A stretch of DNA of 64,000 bases from Streptomyces coffeae (GTDB taxonomy: Bacteria > Actinomycetota > Actinomycetes > Streptomycetales > Streptomycetaceae). Position numbers and translations under genes: made by a program. How positions within the stretch are numbered: the first letter of the stretch is position 1; each line of letters starts with the position of its first letter. This document shows positions 52,881 to 61,106 of this stretch, one piece after another. The notes under the pieces are model-generated. The model searched no databases. It saw only the letters and a list, made by a program, of their open reading frames with translations, and was not told the origin of the DNA. The stretch covers positions 248,001 through 312,000 of the forward strand of contig NZ_JAERRF010000009.1 of the NCBI RefSeq assembly GCF_016741875.1. The letters run 5' to 3'.

Positions 52881-54208
52881 GGCCACCGCACCCCGACCGG
52901 GAGGAGAGCCCCGCCGTGCCCACTGGATCCGCTGTGCCCACCGGACCGTCCCCTCTCACCGAGGCGCCGGAGAGCCTGGCGGCGCGGGCTGCCGCGCTCG
53001 ACGCCGCCGATCCGCTCGCCCCGCTGCGGCACCGCTTCCTGCTGCCCGAGGGCGTCGTCTACCTGGACGGCAACTCCCTCGGCCCGCTGCCGGCGGCCGT
53101 GCCGGCCGCCCTGGAGGACGCCGTGCACCGGCAGTGGGGCACGGACCTGATCCGCTCCTGGAACGACAACGCCTGGTGGCAGGCGCCCCTGCGGGTGGGC
53201 GACGCCATCGGACGGCTCGTCGGCGCGGCGCCGGGCCAGACCGTGGCCGGGGACTCCACCAGCATCCATCTCTTCAACGCCCTGACCGCCGCCGCCCGTT
53301 CGCGCCCGGACCGCCCCCTGCTGGTGACCGACCCCGACCACTTCCCCACCGACCAGTACATCGCCGCCTCCGTGGCCCGCCTGCTCGGTCTGGAGCTACG
53401 CCGTGTCCCGGCCCGGGAGCTGTCCGGGTTCCTCGCCGAGGAGGGCGGCCGGGTGGCCGTCGCCGGATACGGGCCCGTCGACTACCGCACGGGCGAGCTG
53501 TACGACATGGCGGGGATCACCCGCGCCGTGCGGGACGCCGGTGCGCTGATGCTGTGGGATCTCTGCCACGCCGCCGGGGCGCTGCCGGTGCGCCTCGACG
53601 CGATGGGCGCCGACTTCGCGGTGGGCTGCTGCTACAAGTTCCTCAACGGGGGCCCCGGCGCCCCCGCCTTCCTCTACGTCGCCGCCCGCCATCAGGCGGC
53701 CTTCGACCATCCCCTGACCGGATGGAACGGGCACGCGGCCCCCTTCGCCCTCAGCGGCGGCTACGTCCCGGCGGAGGGCATCGGCCGGGCTCGTATCGGC
53801 ACCCCGCCGATGCTGTCGCTGCTCGCCCTGGAGGCCGCGCTCACCGCGTACGACGGCGTGGAGATGGAGCAGGTGCGCGCCAAGAGCCTTTCCCTGACGG
53901 GCTTCCTGCTCGACTGCGCCGCGACCCTGCTCGACGGGCTCGGCTTCACGCCCGTCACCCCGCGCGAGCCGGAGCGGCGCGGCAGCCAGGCGGTACTGCG
54001 CCACCCCGAGGCGTACGGGTTGATCCAGGCGCTCGCCGCGCGCGGCGTCATCGGCGATATGCGCGCGCCGGACCTGCTGCGCTTCGGCGTCAACGCGCTC
54101 TATCTCTCGCACGGCGAGGTGCTCACGGCGATGAGGCAGCTGCGAGACGTGGCGGGCGGCGGTGAGCACCGCGCGGACCGCTTCCGTCAACGTGCCACGG
54201 TCACCTGA
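52877..54208 (+). CDS. kynU: Kynureninase (AntP-like)
   Basis: 443 residues from ATG 52877; a GTG at 52916 after GGAGGAG is an equally good start. PLP enzyme motifs: YLDGNSLGPLP, SWNDNAWWQ, TSIHLFNALTAA, DLCHAAGALPV with the PLP aspartate and GCCYKFLNGGPGAPAF with the Schiff-base lysine. It cleaves kynurenine to anthranilate and alanine, supplying the aromatic starter. Last gene of the precursor operon; a 7-bp-stem hairpin follows. Confidence 0.95.
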   Translation: MRPPHPDREESPAVPTGSAVPTGPSPLTEAPESLAARAAALDAADPLAPLRHRFLLPEGVVYLDGNSLGPLPAAVPAALEDAVHRQWGTDLIRSWNDNAWWQAPLRVGDAIGRLVGAAPGQTVAGDSTSIHLFNALTAAARSRPDRPLLVTDPDHFPTDQYIAASVARLLGLELRRVPARELSGFLAEEGGRVAVAGYGPVDYRTGELYDMAGITRAVRDAGALMLWDLCHAAGALPVRLDAMGADFAVGCCYKFLNGGPGAPAFLYVAARHQAAFDHPLTGWNGHAAPFALSGGYVPAEGIGRARIGTPPMLSLLALEAALTAYDGVEMEQVRAKSLSLTGFLLDCAATLLDGLGFTPVTPREPERRGSQAVLRHPEAYGLIQALAARGVIGDMRAPDLLRFGVNALYLSHGEVLTAMRQLRDVAGGGEHRADRFRQRATVT

Positions 54209-54210
54209 CC

Positions 54211-54239
54211 CGCGGCCTTATCCAGGGTGGTCGGCCGCG
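54211..54239. terminator. Bidirectional terminator-like hairpin
   Basis: CGCGGCC and GGCCGCG arms, loop of 15 bases, between the convergent kynureninase and TetR genes and reaching into the TetR 3' end. It marks the right edge of the depsipeptide cluster. Confidence 0.45.
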
Positions 54240-54853
54240 CCCGTGCCACCGAGGGCCGTTCGGCGGTCCAGGACAGCCTCGACGATCCTCACCAGCCGCT
54301 CACCCACCTGCTCGATGCTTCCGTTCTGGGCGGTCACCTGGGCCCCTTCGAGAGCGAAGGTGATCTCCGCGGCCGCGTCGTCCGGATCGGACAGTCCGGC
54401 CCGGGCACACAGGTCGGTCATCCGGTGCGCCTGGCCGACCTTGTGGGCTTTGATGAGCAGGCGTGCCGGGTGGGTGGGGTCGGGCAGTTCCGCGATGGAG
54501 TTGACGAACGGACAACCCCGGTAGGAGATGTCGGGAAGTCCGTCGGCGATGAACCGTGCCACGCCCAGGATCTGCGCCCGGGGATCGTCGGGGTGTGCGG
54601 CCTCCAGCCGGTCGAACATGGCGGTGTAGTCGGCCGCGACAATCCGGAGCCACTCCTCCACCAGGGCGTCTTTTGTCGCGAAATGGCGGTACAGCGCCAT
54701 CTTGGTGGTCTCGGCCCGGTCGGCGATCGCCTGTACCCCCACCCCCTTGATCCCCTCACGGGAGAAGAGCTCCTCGGCCGCGTCGAGGATCCGCTCCCGG
54801 GGCGGCAACGTGGCCACCCTGCTGTGCCTGCTGGTTCTCTGACTGCCTGTCAC
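54218..54853 (-). CDS. TetR-family transcriptional repressor
   Basis: 211 residues. HTH at about 18-65: RERILDAAEELFSREGIKGV, AIADRAETTKMALYRHFATKDALVEEW. The ligand-binding half contains RGCPFVNSIAELPDPTHPAR, typical of a TetR subgroup with a TetR_C domain. It is divergent from an amidase gene with a perfect palindrome in between, so it likely represses both itself and the amidase. Confidence 0.92.
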   Translation of the reverse strand: MTGSQRTSRHSRVATLPPRERILDAAEELFSREGIKGVGVQAIADRAETTKMALYRHFATKDALVEEWLRIVAADYTAMFDRLEAAHPDDPRAQILGVARFIADGLPDISYRGCPFVNSIAELPDPTHPARLLIKAHKVGQAHRMTDLCARAGLSDPDDAAAEITFALEGAQVTAQNGSIEQVGERLVRIVEAVLDRRTALGGTGAADHPG

Positions 54854-54918
54854 TCAGGGCCTTTCATCGGTCCGTTCAAGCGTTGCACCACCCCAACCCC
54901 CATGTTACGTTACCGAGC

Positions 54919-54954
54919 AGTCTCGCTCGATACCGATCGGTATCGAGCGAGACT
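54919..54954. promoter_or_regulatory. Perfect 36-bp palindromic operator between TetR and amidase genes
   Basis: The two 18-bp halves are exact reverse complements; the right half reads CGGTATCGAGCGAGACT after the central GATC. It lies 35 bp upstream of the amidase ATG and 66 bp upstream of the TetR start. The inner ATACCGATCGGTAT is typical of TetR sites. Confidence 0.85.
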
Positions 54955-54988
54955 CATAGGTATCAACACTTCCCCGCAAGGAGCCACA

Positions 54989-56440
54989 ATGAAGCGCTCG
55001 GAGTACGTCACCTACGACGGCGTCGGACTGGCCGACCTGGTCGCTCGGGGCGAAGTGGCCCCCGCCGAACTCGCCTCACTCGCCCAACAGGCGTCCGACG
55101 CCGTCAACCCACGGATCAACGCCGTCGTCGAAACCTGGCCCGCGCAGGACACACCGGCTCCGGGCAGCACACCCCTGGCGGGCGTGCCCTTCCTCATCAA
55201 GGACTTGGCCGTCGCGATGGCCGGCAAGCGCATGGAGCTGGGCAGCCGTCTCGCCGCGGGAAACATCGCCGGGACCGACTCATCCCTCATGGCGCGCTTC
55301 CGCCGCGCCGGGCTGATGACGCTCGGCCGCACCGCGACGCCGGAATTCGCGTACAGCACCACGACGGAAGGCGTCCTGTACGGCGCCACCCGCAACCCCT
55401 GGGACCCGACCCGCAGTCCCGGCGGCTCCAGCGGCGGCTCGGGCGCCGCCGTCGCCGCGGGTATCGTCCCGATCGCGCACGCGACCGACGCCGCCGGCTC
55501 CCTCCGCGTCCCCGCGGCCAGTAACGGCCTGTTCGGACTGAAACCGACCCGCGGCCGGGTGTCCATGGGCCCCGACGCGGACGAGGTCTTCAACGGGCTC
55601 GCCGTCCACGGCGCCCTCAGCCGCTCGGTACGCGACAGCGCCGCGCTGCTGGACCTCATCCAGGGCCCCGAGATCGGCGACCCCTACGCCGCCCAGCAGC
55701 CGGAGCGCCCCTACGCGCAGGAGGTCACCCGCTCCCCGGGCAGTCTGCGGATCGGCCTCCTCACGCGGCCATGGGGCGGGCGGGCCGTCGACGGAGCCAT
55801 CATCGACGCCACACTCCGCTCCGCGCGGCTCGCCGAGTCACTGGGGCACCAGGTGGAAGAGGTCCAGGTCGACCTCGGCATCGGCTGGGAGGAATTCGCC
55901 GTGGCCAACGCCCGCCTCTGGACCGCCAACCTGGTGACCTGGATCGACGGCTTCGCCGCCGCCTTCGACCGGCCCATCGACTCCACCACCGTCGAACCCG
56001 AGACGCTGGCCAGTTACGCCTACGGACAGCGGGTCAGCGGGGCCGAGTTCGTCCACGCGCTCGCGATGCGCAACAGCGTCGCGCGGGCGATCGGCCGCTA
56101 CTTCACCGGCCACGACCTGCTGCTGACCCCAACCCTGCCCGAACTGCCCGTCCCCCTGGGCACATACGCCAAGGACGCCGAAGGCGCCGACGGCCTCGGC
56201 TGGCTCGAGCAACTCTTCCACCGCTCCCCCTTCACCGCCGCCTTCAACATCGCGGGCACCCCCGCCATGTCCGTCCCTCTGGAGACCGACCCCGCCACCG
56301 GCCTCCCCATCGGCATCCAGTTCGCCGCGGGTTACGGACGCGAGGACGTCCTCTTCCGCCTCGCCGGACAGCTGGAAGAAGCCGCCCCCTGGGCACAGCG
56401 CACCCCCACCGTGTGGGCGGGCGACCCCGACAGCGCCTGA
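54989..56440 (+). CDS. Amidase-signature-family amidase
   Basis: 483 residues; ATG preceded by AAGGAG. It carries the amidase signature: catalytic lysine in VPFLIKDLA, Gly/Ser stretch SPGGSSGGSGAAVAAG with the cis-serine, and nucleophile in DAAGSLRVPA. It hydrolyses an amide or related acyl bond; the substrate is not deducible. It is divergent from a TetR gene and probably induced by that repressor's ligand. It lies outside the tryptophan operon and shows no obvious tie to the depsipeptide pathway. Confidence 0.92.
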   Translation: MKRSEYVTYDGVGLADLVARGEVAPAELASLAQQASDAVNPRINAVVETWPAQDTPAPGSTPLAGVPFLIKDLAVAMAGKRMELGSRLAAGNIAGTDSSLMARFRRAGLMTLGRTATPEFAYSTTTEGVLYGATRNPWDPTRSPGGSSGGSGAAVAAGIVPIAHATDAAGSLRVPAASNGLFGLKPTRGRVSMGPDADEVFNGLAVHGALSRSVRDSAALLDLIQGPEIGDPYAAQQPERPYAQEVTRSPGSLRIGLLTRPWGGRAVDGAIIDATLRSARLAESLGHQVEEVQVDLGIGWEEFAVANARLWTANLVTWIDGFAAAFDRPIDSTTVEPETLASYAYGQRVSGAEFVHALAMRNSVARAIGRYFTGHDLLLTPTLPELPVPLGTYAKDAEGADGLGWLEQLFHRSPFTAAFNIAGTPAMSVPLETDPATGLPIGIQFAAGYGREDVLFRLAGQLEEAAPWAQRTPTVWAGDPDSA

Positions 56441-56469
56441 CCCGGTCCAGGCCGTGTACGAGACTCCCG

Positions 56470-56728
56470 GGTGATCCGCCGCGTGCCAAGAGGCGTCGCT
56501 CGACCTTCTCGGTCAGCCGCTCCCCGGTCACGATGCGTCCCGTCCGGAAAGCCCGGACGGCACCGACGCCGTCGTCGCCGCCGGGGTCGAGGTCGAGGTC
56601 GAGGTCGACCGTGTCGTATCCAGACTGTCCACCTTGGACCACAGCGGCCAGCTTGCGGCGTCGACCAGCAGCTTCCAGACGGTTTCCGGCGAGGCGCTGG
56701 TGGTCACTGTGACGTCGTATGTATGCAT
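56470..56728 (-). pseudogene. SRPBCC-family (START-like) gene, frameshifted and truncated
   Basis: The start is intact: AGGAG, then ATG at 56728 and MHTYDVTVTTSASPETVWKL, WPLWSKVDSLD, as in polyketide cyclase/START-like proteins. The frame is lost near 56610, and the rest (GDDGVGAVRAFRTGR, IVTGERLTEKVERRLL) continues in another frame. The shift lies beside a short tandem repeat of GTCGAG units encoding DLDLDLD. The C-terminal half of the domain is missing. It may be a pseudogene or a sequencing slip at the repeat, but the missing 3' part argues for decay. Confidence 0.65.
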
Positions 56729-56912
56729 GGGAGAGGGCTCCTGCGAGTGGCTGCGGGCGGCGTCCCGGGCCAAGAAGACGCGGTCGACGCGGTAGCGGTC
56801 GGTCAAGCACACGTTGATCTGTTGGAGCGAGAGCCAGTCGGCGAACTGGATGGTGACGACCGATAAGTGGGGCCTGTGCCGAGCGGCTTCCCGCGCCGCC
56901 TTGGCGGCATGG

Positions 56913-57539
56913 TCATCCGTCGAGGAAACGCAATAGCTCGGCGGTGACGAACCGAGGGTTCTCCTCGACGAGCCAGTGCCCGGCCTTCGGCACGTCCACC
57001 GCCCGAACGATGTTGGTCATGCGCGGGGCCACGGTGTCGCGGACGTCTTTGTCGAGGGAGCGGTAGAGCTCGAAGCCGCCCGACAGGACCTGGGGCCGAC
57101 GGTAGGTTCGTGCGTACTCGTTGATCTCGGCGCGGGTGAACGGGGACCGGTCAGAGGTGCCACCGAACGCCGTACCACCGAAGGAGACCTGGGGATAGAA
57201 CAGTGCCAGGTACGTGCGGACATCATCGTCCACGACTGCCTCGGGGACCCGCCGCTGGGAGTGAAAGGCGATGTGCCAGCTCAGTGAGCGGTAGGTGCGT
57301 GCGTCCATCGCGGGCCCGGGCAGCGGCAGGTCAAGGTAGCCGAGGCGTGCGGTGTCGTCGGGGAATTGGCCGGCGTAGTGGAATGCCACCGCGGCACCCC
57401 AATCGTGCCCGATGACACGGGCGTCACGCACCCCGAGCCGATCGGCGATCAGCTTGTGCAGGAGCGTGAGCACCACGGTTGCCACCGTGTGCGCGGATCG
57501 GAGGCAGCGGCGCGGCAACGGCCGTGGTGCTGTGATCAT
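56913..57539 (-). CDS. Epoxide-hydrolase-like alpha/beta hydrolase lacking its N-terminal third
   Basis: 208 residues. GVRDARVIGHDWGAAVAFHY holds the nucleophile aspartate typical of epoxide hydrolases/haloalkane dehalogenases, and KAGHWLVEENP the catalytic histidine. The preceding strands with the HGFP oxyanion motif, about 80-90 residues in relatives, are absent; a short MITAPRPLPRRCL leader joins straight to the helix before the nucleophile. AGGA lies before the ATG, so the start looks native and an internal in-frame deletion is likely. Probably non-functional. Confidence 0.65.
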   Translation of the reverse strand: MITAPRPLPRRCLRSAHTVATVVLTLLHKLIADRLGVRDARVIGHDWGAAVAFHYAGQFPDDTARLGYLDLPLPGPAMDARTYRSLSWHIAFHSQRRVPEAVVDDDVRTYLALFYPQVSFGGTAFGGTSDRSPFTRAEINEYARTYRRPQVLSGGFELYRSLDKDVRDTVAPRMTNIVRAVDVPKAGHWLVEENPRFVTAELLRFLDG

Positions 57540-57564
57540 GTGTTCCTGTCCTGGAGAAGGTGGA

Positions 57565-58065
57565 TCAGCGGCCGGTCGTGCCGTCGATGAGTTCGCGGAG
57601 GATGTCCGCGTGGCCCGCGTGCCGGCCGGTCTCCTCGATCATGTGGGTGAGTGCCCAGCGGATGCTGGGAGCGGGGCGGTCCGGCCGCGGTCGGGGGACC
57701 GGTGCGCCCAGATCGGTGCAACCGTCGAGAACGCCGTTCGCGTGCTTGACCGCGTCCCGGTAGCGGGCGACGACATCGGCCACGCTGTCCGCCGGTGCGG
57801 CTTGGAACGTCGCCTGCCAGTCGGTGACGTCGTCCCCGAGGAACATCGAGCGCTCGACGAAAGTCAGGTGGCTGAGCAGTCCGAGCAGGTTCGTGCCCGA
57901 CGGCACCGCAGCTGTTCGAACCTGCGGTTCGGGGGCGCCGTCGACCTTCGCGGCGATCGAGGTCCGGAGGTAGTCGAGGAATCCGCGCAGAACCTCGATC
58001 TCACTGCTTCCGGTCCGGGGCGGCGGAGTGTCGCGGCGGCGGTTGTGGCGCGTGGTGCTGGGCAC
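57565..58065 (-). CDS. DinB/DUF664-family protein
   Basis: 166 residues from a GTG with GGAAGGGAG upstream. EIEVLRGFLDYLRTSIAAKV, LLSHLTFVERSMF and THMIEETGRHAGHADILREL supply the three-histidine metal pattern of the DinB four-helix-bundle superfamily, many members of which are mycothiol-dependent enzymes. The specific reaction is unknown. It reads in the same direction as the adjacent methyltransferase, 41 bp downstream. Confidence 0.8.
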   Translation of the reverse strand: MPSTTRHNRRRDTPPPRTGSSEIEVLRGFLDYLRTSIAAKVDGAPEPQVRTAAVPSGTNLLGLLSHLTFVERSMFLGDDVTDWQATFQAAPADSVADVVARYRDAVKHANGVLDGCTDLGAPVPRPRPDRPAPSIRWALTHMIEETGRHAGHADILRELIDGTTGR

Positions 58066-58106
58066 CGTGGTCTCCCTTCCTTCGTTGGGGGCGCCGGGCC
58101 ACCGCG

Positions 58107-58733
58107 TCAGGCGGTGCGGCGGATGAGGAGGACGTGATCGGTGACCTCGGCCGTCTGCCCGCCGGGGCCGGTCGCGATCCGGTGGGGAGCGTCGGCCCGC
58201 TCGACCGTCCATGTCTTCGGGGCCAGATCGATATCAGCGGCGACCTCCCGCGGGCTCGGGTACCGGATGTCGGGGTCCTGGTTCCACGACCACGGCGCGG
58301 CCGAGCCGTGGTCGACGACCAGCAACCGCCCGCCCGGGCGCAGAGCATGCGCGGCCGAGCGCAGGACGGTCGCCCGGTCCAGCTCGCACGGGGTATGCAG
58401 GTAGTGGGCGCAGATCAGGTCGAACACGCCGGGCGGGAAAGCCTTGTGCACGTCGTGCCGCACGGTGATGACCCGGTCGCCGAGGCCGTGTGAGCGGGCG
58501 AGGGCGGCCAGCCGCTCGACCGCCACAGCCGAGATGTCGACGGCGGTGACCTGCCACCCCTGGCCGGCGAGCCACAGCGCATCGCCGCCGTCGCCGCATC
58601 CGAGGTCCATCGCGTCACCGGGCGGCAGGCCCGTCACCGTCTCGGTGAGGCGAGCATTCGGCTGCGGGTCGCCGACCGCCGGCCGGGCCGCGTAGACGCC
58701 GTCCCAGAAGGCGACCGCATCGGTCGTGCTCAT
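58107..58733 (-). CDS. Class I SAM-dependent methyltransferase
   Basis: 208 residues; ATG after AAGGAG. SAM-binding motifs: AMDLGCGDGGDALWLA, VTAVDISAVAVERL, FDLICAHYLHTP, LRPGGRLLVVDHGSA. Tellurite-resistance/thiopurine-type small methyltransferases have this outline (WDGVYAARP at the start). The substrate is unknown. It is divergent from an XRE-cupin regulator that may control it. Confidence 0.88.
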   Translation of the reverse strand: MSTTDAVAFWDGVYAARPAVGDPQPNARLTETVTGLPPGDAMDLGCGDGGDALWLAGQGWQVTAVDISAVAVERLAALARSHGLGDRVITVRHDVHKAFPPGVFDLICAHYLHTPCELDRATVLRSAAHALRPGGRLLVVDHGSAAPWSWNQDPDIRYPSPREVAADIDLAPKTWTVERADAPHRIATGPGGQTAEVTDHVLLIRRTA

Positions 58734-58763
58734 CAAGACTCCTTGTGTCGGGATGCACTCAGT

Positions 58764-58812
58764 CTTGCCAGGCATCCCACGACCTGGCACGGAAACTTGC
58801 GGTAATGGCAAG
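58764..58812. promoter_or_regulatory. Inverted repeat between methyltransferase and XRE-cupin genes
   Basis: CTTGCCA (58764-58770) and TGGCAAG (58806-58812) are exact inverted arms about four helical turns apart in the 87-bp divergent gap, with a related CTGGCA between them. They are plausible operator sites for the XRE-cupin protein. Confidence 0.4.
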
Positions 58813-58820
58813 ATGGCCTG

Positions 58821-59429
58821 ATGGATCGCAAGACGGACGACGACGTGCTCGACGCGGTGGGACCACGACTTCGCGCGCTGCGTCGTGACCGCGGCATCAC
58901 CCTCGCCGACCTCGCGACGACGACCGGCGTGTCGGAGAGCACCCTGTCCCGGCTGGAGAGCGGGCAGCGCCGGCCGAGCCTGGAACTGCTGCTCCCGCTG
59001 GCCCGTACCTATGACGTTCCGCTGGATGACCTCGTCGGTGCCCCGCGCACCGGCGACCCCCGGATCCACCTCAAGCCGATCAAGCGATTCGGAATGACCT
59101 TTGTGCCCCTGTCCCGGCGACCGGGCGGTGTGCACGCGTTCAAGATGATCATCCCCGCCCAGCCGGAACCACTCGAACCGACCCCGCAGACCCACGAAGG
59201 CTTCGAATGGCTCTACGTGCTCAACGGACGCCTGCGACTCGTGATCGGCGACCGCGACCTGACACTGCCGCCCGGTGAGGCAGCCGAGTTCGACACGTCC
59301 CTGCCCCACTGGCTGGGCAGCGCCGACGGCGGCGCGGTGGAGCTTCTCATCCTGTTCGGTGTGCAAGGGATACGTGCGCACGTACGCACCGACCCTCATC
59401 GATCGCCGCGGGCCGGGAGCCGACGGTGA
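58821..59429 (+). CDS. XRE-cupin transcriptional regulator
   Basis: 202 residues. HTH_3 domain at about 12-70 (LRALRRDRGITLADLATTTG, SESTLSRLESGQRRPSLELL) and a C-terminal cupin (HEGFEWLYVLNGRLRLVIGD, LPPGEAAEFDTSLPHW). This family senses small molecules through the cupin. It is divergent from the methyltransferase gene. Confidence 0.92.
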   Translation: MDRKTDDDVLDAVGPRLRALRRDRGITLADLATTTGVSESTLSRLESGQRRPSLELLLPLARTYDVPLDDLVGAPRTGDPRIHLKPIKRFGMTFVPLSRRPGGVHAFKMIIPAQPEPLEPTPQTHEGFEWLYVLNGRLRLVIGDRDLTLPPGEAAEFDTSLPHWLGSADGGAVELLILFGVQGIRAHVRTDPHRSPRAGSRR

Positions 59430-59484
59430 ACTCAGCGAGAGATTCTGTATGCGCGTCGGTGCCGCCAGGCGACGCCCGGAGATC

Positions 59485-59823
59485 TCACGCCGAGCAGCTG
59501 GCCACAGCGACGTCCGTGCTGGTCGTGCCGAAGTCGATGAACGAGGAGCGCCAGACGATGGACACTTCGGCAATGTCCTGCCACTCATCGATGTCGTCAG
59601 GCAAGGGCGGGACGGTGTCCCACAGTTGGGCGGCGACGGCGATGTGTCCTATCTCCTGCCCGCACAGGATGCGGGCTCCGTCGCCGTCGGGGTCTGCTTC
59701 GACCAGGCCGTTGTCGGCCCACTCAGGCTCGAACTCGACCAACAGATCCTCCCCGGCGAGGTCGATCGTGGTGGCGTCCACGTGCACGTCCGAGGTCACG
59801 GTGTGGTGGATCAGCTGAGCCAT
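59485..59823 (-). CDS. Hypothetical protein
   Basis: 112 residues from the ATG at 59823. It is acidic, with MAQLIHHTVTSDVHVDATTI and DEWQDIAEVSIVWRSSFIDF; no signal peptide or membrane helix. I do not recognise a family. Two-thirds of the residues look structured (regular hydrophobic alternation), so it is probably a real small protein, but coding status is not certain. Confidence 0.45.
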   Translation of the reverse strand: MAQLIHHTVTSDVHVDATTIDLAGEDLLVEFEPEWADNGLVEADPDGDGARILCGQEIGHIAVAAQLWDTVPPLPDDIDEWQDIAEVSIVWRSSFIDFGTTSTDVAVASCSA

Positions 59824-59988
59824 TGGTCCGGCGTCCTTCCTCCGGGGTGGGCAGGCGGGGCAGACCCATTTGGGATCGGCCCCGCCGCGTGTGCGACCGG
59901 CTCGGCCGCATCCCGACCGTGACAGCGGCCGGTTCACCTCGTGGGGCGGTCTCGGAGACGCCCTCGTACATAAGGCGGTCGGCGGCAG

Positions 59989-60075
59989 GTGAGTGCGCGC
60001 GCCTTCAATCGGCCTCCGGACGACGGCCGTTACCGGCTGGTGGCATGGCTCGGCCAGGGCGGTTTGACGGCGTCG
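59989..60075 (+). pseudogene. Ser/Thr kinase N-terminal remnant
   Basis: DDGRYRLVAWLGQGG matches the start of the glycine loop of bacterial Ser/Thr kinases (GRYRLVxxLGxGGMG), after which the similarity stops and the frame runs out into unrelated sequence over the LysR 3' end. It seems to be a left-over of a truncated kinase gene. It is short, so chance resemblance remains possible. Confidence 0.35.
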
Positions 60076-60117
60076 TCTCCGCCGGCGACCGCCTGCACGC
60101 GGGGAGGATCTCCCTCA

Positions 60118-61032
60118 TCAAGGGGGAGCGCCCTGATCACATGGACGTGTCGCGTCCTTGAGGGACTCGAGGCAGGCACGGACCAGTGGCCCGGCGGCAC
60201 GGGCTCTCCACGCGACTTTGATCTCTCTCCGAACGGTTGAGCCGCACTGAACGAAGCGGACACCGGCCGGCGCATCGGGTTGGACCATGGCCGGAATGAG
60301 CGCGGCAGCCAGGTTCGCTTCGACCAGTTTGAGCTGTGTGGCGTATTCGGCAACCGTGTAGCGGATGTCGGGTTCCAGCCCGTGGCTGCGGAGGAGCTGT
60401 ACCAGGGACTCGTACGGTTCGGTTCCTGAGGGGCAACTGGTCCACGCCATACCGTCCAGCTGGTTCAACTCCACGCATCCGTACTCGGCCAGAGGGTGAC
60501 GCGTGGACAGCGCGATGTCCACCGCTTCGCTGGCCAGGGTTTCCATGGCCAGGCCCTCGGGCAACTGGAGGGGCCTGCTCTGCCAGCTGTCGACGACCAC
60601 CAGGTCGAGGTCGCCGGCCAGGAGGTCGGGCAGCATATCGACAACTTCCCCGTCGCGGACCGTGGGTGTCACGCGTGGATGGTCTCGCGCCAGTGTGGTC
60701 AACGCGGTGGTCAGCAGGGCGCGGATGGCGCTGCCGACGGCCCCGATGCGGAGCGGCCCGATGACTTCTGTCCGCAGGTCCAAGAGGTCTGATTCGGCTG
60801 CTGCGGCACACTGCACTATCTGGTTCGCGTGTGCCGCGAGTACACGACCGGCGTGAGTGAACCGGACGCTGCGGCCGTGAGGCTCGAGTAGCTGGTGACC
60901 GGTTTCCCGTTCCAGTTTGTTCAGCTGCTGCGACAGGGCTGACGGGGTGATGTGCAGTTCCCTGGCCGCGCTCGCAATGGACCCGTGGGCTGCGACGGCG
61001 GCCAATACACGCAGGCGATCCAAACCAAACAC
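60118..61032 (-). CDS. LysR-family transcriptional regulator
   Basis: 304 residues from GTG 61032 (the frame continues 9 codons to a TTG). HTH: LDRLRVLAAVAAHGSIASAA, ALSQQLNKLERETGHQLLEP. The effector domain has GPLRIGAVGSAIRALL, DLDLVVVDSWQS and VEANLAAALIPAM. It is divergent from the EamA permease with a gap of under 80 bp, so it likely regulates that transporter. Confidence 0.92.
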   Translation of the reverse strand: MFGLDRLRVLAAVAAHGSIASAARELHITPSALSQQLNKLERETGHQLLEPHGRSVRFTHAGRVLAAHANQIVQCAAAAESDLLDLRTEVIGPLRIGAVGSAIRALLTTALTTLARDHPRVTPTVRDGEVVDMLPDLLAGDLDLVVVDSWQSRPLQLPEGLAMETLASEAVDIALSTRHPLAEYGCVELNQLDGMAWTSCPSGTEPYESLVQLLRSHGLEPDIRYTVAEYATQLKLVEANLAAALIPAMVQPDAPAGVRFVQCGSTVRREIKVAWRARAAGPLVRACLESLKDATRPCDQGAPP

Positions 61033-61106
61033 CCAAGCAACGCTACCGACTATCCGCAAGAAATGCGCGCTGTTCCTTATGGGTTGGCGCCTGCAAGCTG
61101 GATCTC

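Noticed and set aside
51236..54208. Primary tryptophan/kynurenine degradation operon
   Set aside because: No anthranilate or quinolinate pathway genes follow, and the genes overlap directly with the oxygenase set of the secondary-metabolite cluster.
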